Translations under genes and position numbers: made by a program
NCBI GenBank assembly: GCA_025757685.1
Contig: CP107220.1
Coordinates: forward strand, 1,137,501-1,201,500
Length of the DNA stretch: 64,000 nucleotides
From: Oscillospiraceae bacterium
GTDB taxonomy: Bacteria; Bacillota; Clostridia; Oscillospirales; Acutalibacteraceae
Direction of reading: 5' to 3'
In this document: in pieces, positions 23,382-32,569 of the stretch
Layout of the letters: each line of letters opens with the position of its first letter
Position numbering within the stretch: position 1 is the first letter of the stretch
Notes under the pieces: generated by a model
What the model saw: the letters and a program-made list of their open reading frames with translations, nothing else
What the model was told of the DNA's origin: nothing
Databases searched by the model: none

Positions 23382-25133
23382 ATGTATTTGGAAAAGATCA
23401 ACGGCCCTGCCGATGTAAAAGCCTTAAACAGCCCAGAGCGCACAGTCCTGGCGACAGAAATGCGCACCGCGCTGATTCAAAAACTCAGCCACCACGGCGG
23501 CCACTGCGGTCCCAATCTGGGACTGGTGGAGGCCACCATTGCCCTGCACACGGTGTTTGACTCCCCCAAGGACCGGTTTGTCTTTGATGTGTCCCACCAG
23601 ACCTATCCCCACAAGATGCTTACCGGGCGCAGCTACGGCTTCTTAGACCCGGCCCGGTATGACGATATTACCGGGTACAGCGCGCCCCAGGAGAGCGCCC
23701 ACGACCCCTTTACGCTGGGCCATACTTCCACCTCCGTCAGCCTGGCCTGCGGCTTGGCAAAGGCCCGGGACGCTAAGGGCGAGCACCACAATGTGGTGGC
23801 CATTATCGGCGACGGCTCTCTGTCCGGCGGCGAGGCACTGGAGGGGCTGGACCTGGCCGGTGAGATGGACAGCAATCTGATCATCGTGGTCAACGACAAC
23901 GGTATGTCCATTGCAGAGAACCACGGCGGCATTTATAAAAATTTGAAGCTGCTGCGCCAAACCGGCGGCAAGGCAGAGTGCAACCTGTTCCGCGCTATGG
24001 GGCTTGATTATGTATTCCAGCCGGATGGCAATAACACAGACGCGCTGATTGAGACCTTTCAGCAGGTCAAGGACTGCGACCACCCGGTAGTGGTGCACAT
24101 TGTCACCGAGAAAGGCAAGGGCTACGCCCCGGCAGAAACCCACAAGGAGAACTGGCACTGGTGTATGCCCTTCGACCCTAAAACCGGCGAGAGCACAGTG
24201 CACTTTGAGGGCGAGGACTACGGCGATCTGACCGCCCGGTATCTGCTGGAGGAAATGCAAAAGGACCCCAAAGTGGTGGCCATCACCTCCGGCACCCCCA
24301 CCGTATTCGGCTTTACCGAGGATCTGCGCAAGCAGGCAGGCAAACAATTCATGGATGTGGGCATTGCCGAGGAGACCGCCGTAGCGCTGGCCAGCGGACT
24401 GGCTGCCGGCGGTGCCAAGCCGGTGTATGGCGTGTACAGCTCCTTTTTGCAGCGCACCTATGACCAGCTGAGCCAGGACCTGTGCATCAATAACAACCCG
24501 GCCTCTCTGCTGGTGTTCGCCGCCTCTGTGTACGGTATGAACGATGTGACCCACCTGGGCATCTTTGACATTCCCATGATCTCTAACATTCCCAACCTGG
24601 TGTACCTGGCCCCCGCCACCAAGGAGGAGTATTTTGCCATGCTGCACTGGAGCATGACGCAACGGGAGCACCCGGTAGCCATTCGCGTACCGGCCTGCGG
24701 CGTACTCTCCGACGGCAAGACAGTCACCAAGGACTTTGGCAAGCTGAACACCTATGAAGTGACCCAGGCGGGCAGCGATGTGGCCTTTATCGGCCTGGGC
24801 AGCTTTTATCCCCTGGCACAGCAAGCGGCTGCGGAATATGAAAAGCGCACCGGCGTGCGCCCCACGGTGATCAACCCCTACTATATCACCGGGCTGGACA
24901 AGGAACTGCTGGCCCAGTTGGGCAAGACCCATAAAACCGTAGTCACCCTGGAGGACGGCGTGCTGGACGGCGGCTTTGGCCAAAAAATCGCAGCCTACTA
25001 CGGCAAAACAGACACCAAGGTGCTGTGCTACGGCCTGCAAAAAGAATTCCTTGATCGATACGATGTGCAGTCGGTGCTGGAAGAAAACCGCCTGACCTCC
25101 GCACAAATTAGCGACGATCTGCAAAACCTGTAA
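23382..25133 (+). CDS. Divergent DXS-like thiamin-diphosphate enzyme (transketolase superfamily)
   Basis: The 583-residue protein aligns by eye along its whole length with 1-deoxy-D-xylulose-5-phosphate synthase: DVSHQTYPHKMLTGR, the ThDP-binding GDGSLSGGEALEGL, a VNDNGMSIAENHGG stretch, and KGKGYAPAE. The catalytic Glu is kept (Glu330 in DVGIAEETAV), but the DXS motif AEQHAV has become AEETAV, and the substrate-binding DRAG segment reads FAASVYG with no Arg, although TH (Thr390-His391) remains. Acceptor specificity may therefore differ from glyceraldehyde-3-phosphate. It lies between a MerR regulator and a flavodoxin with short gaps, away from isoprenoid genes, so it is probably a paralogue used under stress rather than the housekeeping DXS. 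It may also still be a functional DXS. Confidence 0.85.
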   Translation: MYLEKINGPADVKALNSPERTVLATEMRTALIQKLSHHGGHCGPNLGLVEATIALHTVFDSPKDRFVFDVSHQTYPHKMLTGRSYGFLDPARYDDITGYSAPQESAHDPFTLGHTSTSVSLACGLAKARDAKGEHHNVVAIIGDGSLSGGEALEGLDLAGEMDSNLIIVVNDNGMSIAENHGGIYKNLKLLRQTGGKAECNLFRAMGLDYVFQPDGNNTDALIETFQQVKDCDHPVVVHIVTEKGKGYAPAETHKENWHWCMPFDPKTGESTVHFEGEDYGDLTARYLLEEMQKDPKVVAITSGTPTVFGFTEDLRKQAGKQFMDVGIAEETAVALASGLAAGGAKPVYGVYSSFLQRTYDQLSQDLCINNNPASLLVFAASVYGMNDVTHLGIFDIPMISNIPNLVYLAPATKEEYFAMLHWSMTQREHPVAIRVPACGVLSDGKTVTKDFGKLNTYEVTQAGSDVAFIGLGSFYPLAQQAAAEYEKRTGVRPTVINPYYITGLDKELLAQLGKTHKTVVTLEDGVLDGGFGQKIAAYYGKTDTKVLCYGLQKEFLDRYDVQSVLEENRLTSAQISDDLQNL

Positions 25134-25144
25134 GGAGAACGAAA

Positions 25145-25636
25145 ATGGCAATAACATTGGTGGTCTATTATTCCCAATCCCGGGGCAATACCAAGAAGAT
25201 CGCCCGGGAGATCGCGTCCACCCTGGGTGCAGACCTGGCGGCCATTGACACGGTGCAGCCCTACAACTGCTCTTATGACGAGTTGGTGTACGGTCTGTCC
25301 AAGACAGAGACGCAAAACAAGGTCTGCCCGCCCATCAAGCCCCTGGACAAGGACCCGGCATACTATGACCGCATTGTGCTGGGCACCCCCACCTGGTGGT
25401 ACACCATGGCCCCGGCTGTGCGCACTTTCTTAACAGAAACGGATCTGACCGGCAAAGAGTTGGTCCTGTTTGCCACCCACGGCGGCTGGCCCGGCCATGC
25501 GCTGGCGGACATGAAAGCCTGCGCCAAGGGCGCAAAAGTCATAGCCCAAACGGATGTGCAGTTCGACTCCACCGGCGGCGACCGCCAAGAGACCCCCATG
25601 CCCGCCGTCACCGCCTGGGCAGAAAAGCTGAAATAA
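25145..25636 (+). CDS. Flavodoxin-like FMN protein
   Basis: The 163-residue protein begins with the flavodoxin phosphate loop VVYYSQSRGNTKKIA and has TPTWWYTMAPAVRTFL and FATHGGWPGHALAD, typical of the short flavodoxin_4-type FMN proteins. It probably carries electrons or acts as a reductase partner for the enzymes of the MerR regulon. The ATG is 11 nt after the DXS-like stop, with AAGGAG before it. Last gene of the operon; a terminator follows. Confidence 0.9.
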   Translation: MAITLVVYYSQSRGNTKKIAREIASTLGADLAAIDTVQPYNCSYDELVYGLSKTETQNKVCPPIKPLDKDPAYYDRIVLGTPTWWYTMAPAVRTFLTETDLTGKELVLFATHGGWPGHALADMKACAKGAKVIAQTDVQFDSTGGDRQETPMPAVTAWAEKLK

Positions 25637-25653
25637 CCGGCCATACCAAAACG

Positions 25654-25685
25654 ACCCGCCGACTTCTGCCGGCGGGTTTTATTTT
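25654..25685 (+). terminator. Terminator of the merR operon
   Basis: ACCCGCCGAC / GCCGGCGGGT stem with a short loop and TTTTATTTT. Confidence 0.88.
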
Positions 25686-25689
25686 ATGG

Positions 25690-25718
25690 TGGATATTTGG
25701 CTGCGGGTTTGCTATAAT
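25690..25718 (+). promoter_or_regulatory. Promoter of the small cupin gene
   Basis: Extended -10 TGC-TATAAT (25710-25718) with a weak -35 (TGGATA, 25690-25695). No MerR dyad is present here, so this cupin is not in the same regulon. Confidence 0.55.
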
Positions 25719-25749
25719 AGAGATAAGATCAAAGAAAGGAAGTGCAACG

Positions 25750-26091
25750 ATGCCTTATATTAAGAATGTACCTCATGAGGCGATTTTCCGTCTTGCAGAT
25801 CAAGTCCAGGTGCAGCCCGGCCAAGTGGTCAGCAAAACCCTGGCGCAGAATGACGCCGTCAGCGTGACCCTGTTTGCCTTTGCAGCCGGTGAGGAGATCG
25901 GCACCCATGATTCCACCGGCGACGCTATGGTTACCGTGCTGGAGGGTGTGGGTCAGTTCACCGTAGACGGTGTGCCCTACCTGGTAAAGCCCGGCGAGGC
26001 GCTGGTGATGCCCGCCAAAAAGCCCCATTCGGTGTACGCCCCGGAGAATTTCAAGTGGATGCTGACCGTCGTCTTCCCCCACAACAACTAA
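25750..26091 (+). CDS. Small cupin-domain protein
   Basis: A 113-residue single cupin. Motif 1 is GEEIGTHDSTGDAMVTVLEG and motif 2 is PAKKPHSVYAPE; one His and one Glu/Asp in motif 1 and a His in motif 2 could bind metal. Comparable small cupins are common next to redox or stress genes and have no fixed function. GAAAGGAAG precedes the ATG. Monocistronic between two terminators. Confidence 0.85.
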   Translation: MPYIKNVPHEAIFRLADQVQVQPGQVVSKTLAQNDAVSVTLFAFAAGEEIGTHDSTGDAMVTVLEGVGQFTVDGVPYLVKPGEALVMPAKKPHSVYAPENFKWMLTVVFPHNN

Positions 26092-26098
26092 ACAGCGC

Positions 26099-26135
26099 AA
26101 AGAACGGATGGCACATAGCCATCCGTTCTTTTTTA
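26099..26135 (+). terminator. Terminator of the small cupin gene
   Basis: AAGAACGGATGGC, 5-nt loop, GCCATCCGTTCTT, then TTTT. Confidence 0.9.
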
Positions 26136-26142
26136 TCTATAC

Positions 26143-26176
26143 AAAAAATCACCCCAAGGCTTGCAACCTTGGGGTG
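26143..26176 (-). terminator. Terminator of the M28 peptidase gene
   Basis: Minus strand: ACCCCAAGG, 7-nt loop, CCTTGGGGT, followed by GATTTTTTG. Confidence 0.88.
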
Positions 26177-26191
26177 TTCTCATGGGCATTC

Positions 26192-27538
26192 TTATTTCTT
26201 CTGAGGGCCGTTGTAGCCATTCTTTTCCTGGAAAGCAGCGATCTTGTCGATCACGCCAAGGATCACATCAAAGCCGTCGCCTACGGTCTCCATCTCAAAC
26301 CGCTCCGGCATATCCCGCCAGGTGTGGTAATAATAGGTGAGCATGGGGTTCTGGGCCGCAAAGGTCACGGACTTAATACCCGCGCGGGTCATAGGTGTAG
26401 AGTCGCAGCCGCCAACGGGATTGTGGATACAACCGTTTGTCTTGCTCTCGATACCCATCTCGTTAAAGGTGTCCTTAAACATCTTTTCCATATCCGTATC
26501 AAAGCGCACGCCCTGCCAGTCGTCCTTGATCACCACTTCAAAATACTCTTTATCTGCCACAGAGTCAATGTTAATGTTCCAGGCGTTCTGGGACAGATCG
26601 TCAAAGCGGTGCTCCTGGGCAAAGTACATGGAGCCGCGTAGACCCGCCTCCTCAGAGCCGATATTGGCGTCTACAATGCGGCAGTTCTTAGGCATCTTTT
26701 CCGGGTGCTCCTTGAAATACTTGATCACCGCATAGCTTAGGCCAATGCCGGTGGCGTTATCCATAGCGCCGCGAGAAGCGTTGCGGGGATTAGGATCGCC
26801 CCACATCACCACAAACAGAGAACCAATGGCGGTAACGATGGGCACGAAGTTCATAATGAACATAAAGGTGTTCCAGCCCTGAGAGGCCAGCATGGTCTGT
26901 GCCCACTGGGCGCCGGCGTAATTGCAAATGTTCACGACAGCCATAAACACAGAAAACAGCGCAATAAAGAAAAAGCAAACCGCGCCGAAGCCCACCTTGC
27001 CATATGTAGCGATCAGGCCCATAATCGGCTTGGTCTTGGCATACTTATATGCGTGCTCACTGTGGCGCCAGCACCAGGACGTATCCGTATGGCCGGACAG
27101 GATAATGGTATAGTCATACTTGCCGTCCTCCGGCTCCAGCACGCCAAGGGTATTGCGGCTGATCTCCTGGGGGAAGAACATATCAAACCAGGTCTTGTAG
27201 AAAAAGCAGCTCATCACCAGCCAAAAGATCGTAATGAGACCCAGCGCAGCCAGGGCGTACCACAGCTTATTAAAGCCGCTGGCCAGGGCAATAATGGCGC
27301 CGATGCTCAGGATCACGCCGGACCAACCGGCATAGGACAGACCGCCGATACCGGAACGGGGTGAAACGGCGAACTCCTCCGTCTTCGGTTCAATGCCGAT
27401 GTCGCGCAGCTTGTCGCCCATATACTGATGAAATTTGATTTCACCGTCGGAACCGGGCAAGCGGGAGCCGATCTTGTGTGCGGCGTGTTCCACAATGTCC
27501 ATAGCTTCGCGGGCATAGGATTTGGATTCTTCTCTCAT
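26192..27538 (-). CDS. Membrane-embedded M28-family metallopeptidase
   Basis: The 448-residue protein has the dizinc M28 aminopeptidase motifs: His150-Thr-Asp152 in SGHTDTSW, Asp260 in MDNATGIG, Glu296-Glu297 in GSEEAGLRGS, and a late His in YYYHTWRDMPERF. Hydrophobic segments at about 73-112 (two) and 182-246 (two) lie before and inside the catalytic fold, between His150 and Asp260. Most M28 enzymes are soluble or have an N-terminal anchor, so the internal membrane hairpin is unusual. It likely trims peptides at the membrane. GGAGG precedes the ATG. Substrate unknown. A possible promoter (TTGCAT-17-TAAAAT) lies upstream. Confidence 0.85.
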   Translation of the reverse strand: MREESKSYAREAMDIVEHAAHKIGSRLPGSDGEIKFHQYMGDKLRDIGIEPKTEEFAVSPRSGIGGLSYAGWSGVILSIGAIIALASGFNKLWYALAALGLITIFWLVMSCFFYKTWFDMFFPQEISRNTLGVLEPEDGKYDYTIILSGHTDTSWCWRHSEHAYKYAKTKPIMGLIATYGKVGFGAVCFFFIALFSVFMAVVNICNYAGAQWAQTMLASQGWNTFMFIMNFVPIVTAIGSLFVVMWGDPNPRNASRGAMDNATGIGLSYAVIKYFKEHPEKMPKNCRIVDANIGSEEAGLRGSMYFAQEHRFDDLSQNAWNINIDSVADKEYFEVVIKDDWQGVRFDTDMEKMFKDTFNEMGIESKTNGCIHNPVGGCDSTPMTRAGIKSVTFAAQNPMLTYYYHTWRDMPERFEMETVGDGFDVILGVIDKIAAFQEKNGYNGPQKK

Positions 27539-27688
27539 GTTCAGGCCTCCTGTTCAGATTTTGAAAAAAGATAATTATATTTTAAGATAACTCTGACAAA
27601 AATGCAAGCAGAAATTCATGATCTTGCATAAATATTCGCCAAATTCAGGAAATTGTAGCGTAGCAAAGCGTTAAAGCAGTACAACAAA
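27539..27688. other. AT-rich intergenic stretch
   Basis: Upstream region of the leftward M28 gene. Apart from a possible promoter I see no open frame, repeat or RNA structure in it. Confidence 0.4.
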
Positions 27689-27720
27689 GAAAAAAAGCGG
27701 CAGCATTTGCTACCGCTTTG
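27689..27720 (-). terminator. Terminator of the FeoB-like gene
   Basis: Minus strand: CAAAGCGGTAGC, loop, GCTGCCGCTTT followed by TTTTTC. It lies about 80 nt past the stop codon. Confidence 0.75.
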
Positions 27721-27802
27721 AACTGTGGAGAAGTCGTGCCGAACCCGATTCTTTTAGCAGAGAATGTCATTTTTTCTCAAATATATATGACTGAAAAGCG
27801 CT

Positions 27803-28411
27803 CTATCCCCTGCCAAAATGCAATAGCAACACCAAGAGCAAAGCAGCCAACGCCCACAGGGTCACGCACAGCACCGCCGTCCACACCCGGCACCGACGAA
27901 ATGTGCGCACACGATTCCCCGGGCGCACCGCTGCCGCCAGTACCGTTTGGATATGCGTATCCCCCAGGGTATGGGGCACCGGCGGAAAATGTACCACCCG
28001 GTCCACCGCAGCCAGCAGCCGATTGACCCCACGGCTGCTGTAAGGGGTGGCCACCACCACCGGGCACCCCAGCCCGGCGGACAGCGCTGCCGGGTCAATG
28101 ATAACACCGCGCCGCCGGGCAGCACCCCTATCCGTGATGTACACCACCAACCGATGACTGCGCTGCCAAAGGGCAGGCAACGCCGCCAGTGCCCGCTGCA
28201 GATCCAGCGCCGGGGTCACCAGCACCGTACAGTCCGCCCCGCGCAGCGCCGGACTTTGCAGAGCGCACAGAGGCAGCAGCCGCAAATCATAAGTAATATG
28301 CCGGTACGAATAACACCAGGCACCCCCCTGCCGCCGCCCCAAAAGCTCCTGCAGCAAATGCTCCTTACCTCCATTGTTGCCGCCCACCAATACCACGGTA
28401 CACTCGCCCAT
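27803..28411 (-). CDS. Degenerate FeoB-like G-domain protein with one C-terminal membrane helix
   Basis: A 202-residue protein. The N terminus CTVVLVGGNNGGKEHLLQEL resembles the FeoB P-loop, but the Ser/Thr after GK is Glu17. Residues 88-135 follow the FeoB pattern in which an NxxD sequence is followed by RG-x-x-ID and L..LGCPVVV, yet the Asn of NxxD is Tyr. A C-terminal hydrophobic segment (about 177-198) ends the protein; the FeoB transport domain with its many helices is missing. It therefore probably cannot hydrolyse GTP normally and may be a regulatory or decayed relative. Composition is Arg/Ala/Leu-rich. A weak GGGG precedes the ATG. No FeoA or full FeoB is adjacent. Confidence 0.6.
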   Translation of the reverse strand: MGECTVVLVGGNNGGKEHLLQELLGRRQGGAWCYSYRHITYDLRLLPLCALQSPALRGADCTVLVTPALDLQRALAALPALWQRSHRLVVYITDRGAARRRGVIIDPAALSAGLGCPVVVATPYSSRGVNRLLAAVDRVVHFPPVPHTLGDTHIQTVLAAAVRPGNRVRTFRRCRVWTAVLCVTLWALAALLLVLLLHFGRG

Positions 28412-28518
28412 ACTACCCCTTCTTTGCCGTTATTTCTTACCCATTCTATGCAGCAGTCGATCAAATGTGACGGCAAGCGTACTTTTGTTCAATTTAGGCC
28501 GTTCTCGACGGCTGGGTA

Positions 28519-28548
28519 TTGATTTTGGCGTAGGGGCTGTGGTACAAT
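28519..28548 (+). promoter_or_regulatory. Promoter of the aldehyde dehydrogenase gene
   Basis: TTGATT (28519-28524), 18-bp spacer, TACAAT (28543-28548). Confidence 0.6.
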
Positions 28549-28604
28549 GAAATTGCAAAATTATGCTCCGCTTTGCGGCGGGGAGGATAAGAGAGGTAAA
28601 ATCT

Positions 28605-30110
28605 ATGGCAGAAAAGCTAAAGTATTTTGTAAACGGTCAGTTCCGTGAGTCCAAGACGGACAAATGGTACGACCTGCACAATCCGTCCACCGGCGAAATC
28701 ACCGGCCAGGCGCCCTGCTGCACCAACGATGAGGTGCTGGAGGCCATTGCGGCCGCCAAAGCTGCCTATCCGGGCTGGAGCGCCACCCCGGCCATTAAGC
28801 GGGCACAGATTCTATATAGAGTGCGGGAACTGATCCTGGAGCGCATGGATGAACTGACCATGAGTGTTGCCAAGGAAAACGGCAAAGTTTGGGCAGAATC
28901 CGAGGGAGATGTGCTCAAGGCAAAAGAAGGCACAGAGCTGGCCACCCAGGTACCGTCCCTGATGATGGGTGAGTCCATTATGGACGCCTCCCGCGGGTAT
29001 GATACCGTGAAATACAGAGAGCCGCTGGGCGTGTTTGCCGGCATTGTGCCTGTAAACTTCCCGGCCATGATCCCCTTTGGCTGGATGGCACCCACCTGTA
29101 TTGCCACCGGCAACACCCTGGTGCTGAAAGCCGCTTCCTTGACCCCCAAGACCGCCATGCTTTTTGCCCAGCTGTACAAGGACGCAGGCGTGCCGGACGG
29201 TGTCATCAATGTGGTCACCTGCTCTCGCAATGAGATCAACACCATTCTGGAGCACCCGGATGTTAAGGGCATTACCTTTGTTGGCTCCACCCCGGTGGGT
29301 CTGAAAATCTATGAAAAAGCCGCTGCCAACGGCAAGCGCTGCCAGGCCCTGTGCCAGGCCAAGAACCATGCCCTGGTGATGGAGGACTGCGCCTTAGAGC
29401 GTACGGTAGCCGGCGTGATCAACTCTGCATTCGGCTGTGCCGGTCAGCGCTGCATGGCGTTGTCCTGCTGCGTGGTACAGGACAGCATTGCAGACGCCTT
29501 TGTAGCCGAGCTGAAAAAGCAGGCGGAGAAAGTAAACTGCGGCCCTGCCTGGGACAAGAGCTCCCGCCTGGGTCCCATCACTTACGAAAAGCATTATAAA
29601 GAGGTACTGGCTGATATTGACAAGGGCGTAGCCGAGGGCGCCACCCTGGTGTTGGACGGCCGTAACACCGTTGTGGAGGGCTACGAGAACGGTTACTATG
29701 TAGGCCCCACCATCTTTGATCATGTAACGGCAGATATGACCATCGGCGACGAAGAAGTCTTTGGTCCGGTGCTATGCATCAAACGGTGCAAGGACTTTGA
29801 GGAGGGCTTGGCCATTATGAACGCCAACCCCTATGCCAACGGCTCCGTGATCTACACCCAGAGCGGCTATTATGCCCGGGAGTTTGCCCGCCGTACCGAC
29901 GGCGGCCAGGTCGGCATCAACGTGGGTATTCCGGTACCGGTAGGCTTTATCCCCTTCAGCGGGCACAAAAAGTCCTTCTTCGGCGACCTGCATTGCCTGG
30001 GTAAGGACGCTTATCGCTTCTACACAGAGAGCAAGGCGGTCACCACCCACTGGTTCGATGAGGAGGAGAAAAAGGCAACGGAAGTCTCCACCTGGGACGG
30101 CACCATCTAA
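28605..30110 (+). CDS. mmsA: CoA-acylating methylmalonate-semialdehyde dehydrogenase-type enzyme
   Basis: A 501-residue aldehyde dehydrogenase. The active-site Cys lies in GCAGQRCMALS, the form characteristic of the acylating methylmalonate/malonate-semialdehyde dehydrogenases (MmsA/IolA), which convert the semialdehyde to propionyl- or acetyl-CoA with NAD. NHALVMEDC and PFGWMAPTCIATGN are further family marks. No myo-inositol or valine catabolic genes are near, so the physiological aldehyde is uncertain. ATG 28605 follows AGAGAGG. Confidence 0.85.
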   Translation: MAEKLKYFVNGQFRESKTDKWYDLHNPSTGEITGQAPCCTNDEVLEAIAAAKAAYPGWSATPAIKRAQILYRVRELILERMDELTMSVAKENGKVWAESEGDVLKAKEGTELATQVPSLMMGESIMDASRGYDTVKYREPLGVFAGIVPVNFPAMIPFGWMAPTCIATGNTLVLKAASLTPKTAMLFAQLYKDAGVPDGVINVVTCSRNEINTILEHPDVKGITFVGSTPVGLKIYEKAAANGKRCQALCQAKNHALVMEDCALERTVAGVINSAFGCAGQRCMALSCCVVQDSIADAFVAELKKQAEKVNCGPAWDKSSRLGPITYEKHYKEVLADIDKGVAEGATLVLDGRNTVVEGYENGYYVGPTIFDHVTADMTIGDEEVFGPVLCIKRCKDFEEGLAIMNANPYANGSVIYTQSGYYAREFARRTDGGQVGINVGIPVPVGFIPFSGHKKSFFGDLHCLGKDAYRFYTESKAVTTHWFDEEEKKATEVSTWDGTI

Positions 30111-30122
30111 GCCGGATAAACA

Positions 30123-30157
30123 GGAAGAGCACACCGATTATGGTGTGCTCTTTTCTT
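30123..30157 (+). terminator. Terminator of the aldehyde dehydrogenase gene
   Basis: AAGAGCACACC, 6-nt loop, GGTGTGCTCTT, then TTCTT. Confidence 0.88.
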
Positions 30158-30358
30158 ATACTTTCTTTTATCCGTTCTCTTTGTCTGTGCCAAACAGGCC
30201 CTGACTTTCGCCATATGTATCGGTGAGCCGAGCGCCGGAGCCGTCGGCTATATATTATACTACAAAACAGCCAAAACCTCAATACTTTTTCTTTCTCTCT
30301 CGGTGGTGTATAATATGGGTACAGAGGTATGTCTCTGAATTCCCAAAGGGGTGATAGT

Positions 30359-30904
30359 ATGATCAACATTACGGCAAGAGGATTTGACCTAAAGCAAGGC
30401 ACCAAAGACGGTATTGACAAAGAGCTGCAGCGCATTGAAAAAATGCTGCCTGACAACGCCTCCTTTGATGTGACCTTAGCCAAGGTAAAGGACGGCTACA
30501 AGTGCGACATTACAGTCAAGTACATTGGCTCCTTTATCCGCGGCGAGGCACGGGCAGACAAGATTGAGCCGGTCATTGATATGGCAGTAGACGACCTGAA
30601 GCGAAAGCTGCGCAAGCTAAAGACCTACCTGGTAGATAAGAAGCGCAAGGGCGGCATTGACCAGATCGCCTCCATGCTGGAGCCCATAGAAGAAGTGACC
30701 ATGGATGACTTTGAGAGCTATGACAGCTCCGCTGTGGATATTCAGCGCAAAAAGAACATTCAATTGCAAATGATGACCGACGATGAGGCCATCGTGCAAA
30801 TGGAAATGCTGGGACACAGCTTCTTTGTTTATCTGGCGCCGAACGGCCAAACCTGCGTGATCTACAAACGAGGCAAAGGCTACGGTCAGTTAATTTGTAG
30901 CTGA
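30359..30904 (+). CDS. hpf: Long-form ribosome hibernation promoting factor
   Basis: A 181-residue two-domain protein. The N-terminal alpha/beta domain (MINITARGFDL..., about 1-95) binds the 30S mRNA/tRNA channel. The linker is acidic, and the C-terminal domain (about 122-181, IQLQMMTDDEAIVQMEMLGHSFFVYL) makes the dimer that yields 100S ribosomes in stationary phase. AAAGGGGTG precedes ATG 30359. A -10 TATAAT (30309-30314) is present, but no good -35. Confidence 0.95.
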   Translation: MINITARGFDLKQGTKDGIDKELQRIEKMLPDNASFDVTLAKVKDGYKCDITVKYIGSFIRGEARADKIEPVIDMAVDDLKRKLRKLKTYLVDKKRKGGIDQIASMLEPIEEVTMDDFESYDSSAVDIQRKKNIQLQMMTDDEAIVQMEMLGHSFFVYLAPNGQTCVIYKRGKGYGQLICS

Positions 30905-30942
30905 CCGGCGTACACCGAAAAACGCATTTTTATTCAATTTTG

Positions 30943-30972
30943 CCGTGAGTGAAAACTCACGGCAATCTTTTT
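30943..30972 (+). terminator. Terminator of hpf
   Basis: GCCGTGAG, 6-nt loop, CTCACGGC, then AATCTTTTTTG. Confidence 0.88.
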
Positions 30973-31003
30973 TGTGCAAAGTGGAAAAATAGATACGCGT
31001 ACA

Positions 31004-31032
31004 TTGACTAATACCTATGATATTGGTATAAT
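31004..31032 (+). promoter_or_regulatory. gdhA promoter with palindrome in the spacer
   Basis: TTGACT (31004-31009), 17-bp spacer, TATAAT (31027-31032). ATACC and GGTAT (9 bp apart) form an inverted repeat between and over the -10, a likely repressor site; the regulator is not identified. Confidence 0.65.
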
Positions 31033-31065
31033 TTATACAAAAATAAACGGAAGCAACGCTTCTGA

Positions 31066-32412
<1,347 letters not shown>

Positions 32413-32429
32413 TCCAGCAAAATCTATAC

Positions 32430-32462
32430 AAAAAAGCGCAACCCATAGGGGTTGCGCTTTTA
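32430..32462 (+). terminator. Terminator of gdhA
   Basis: AAAAGCGCAACC, loop, GGTTGCGCTTTT, then ATATTTT. Confidence 0.88.
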
Positions 32463-32512
32463 TATTTTGCCTGTGTGCGCCGCTATGGATCTTTTCAGCA
32501 TAAAAAGCCCTC

Positions 32513-32551
32513 TAAAAAATACGGAGGCGCTCCCAACAGAGTGCCTCCCAT
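32513..32551 (-). terminator. Terminator of the NahK-like kinase gene
   Basis: Minus strand: GGAGGCACTC / GAGCGCCTCC-type stem (32551-32524) followed by GTATTTTTT. Confidence 0.7.
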
Positions 32552-32569
32552 ATTCTTTGCTGTTTCTTT

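Noticed and set aside
23643..25157. Minus-strand open frame of about 500 codons opposite the DXS-like gene
   Set aside because: Its translation has no recognisable motif, and the plus strand carries a clear ThDP enzyme with ribosome-binding sites. Long antisense frames are common here because of GC-rich codon bias.
25690..25718. A third MerR-type promoter before the small cupin gene
   Set aside because: The sequence lacks the CTTNGAGT...ACTCAAAG dyad and shows an extended -10 instead.
27803..28411. Considered a frameshifted remnant of a full feoB
   Set aside because: The flanking bases show no continuation of FeoB transport helices in any frame I could read, and the gene has its own terminator, so I list it as an intact short gene.
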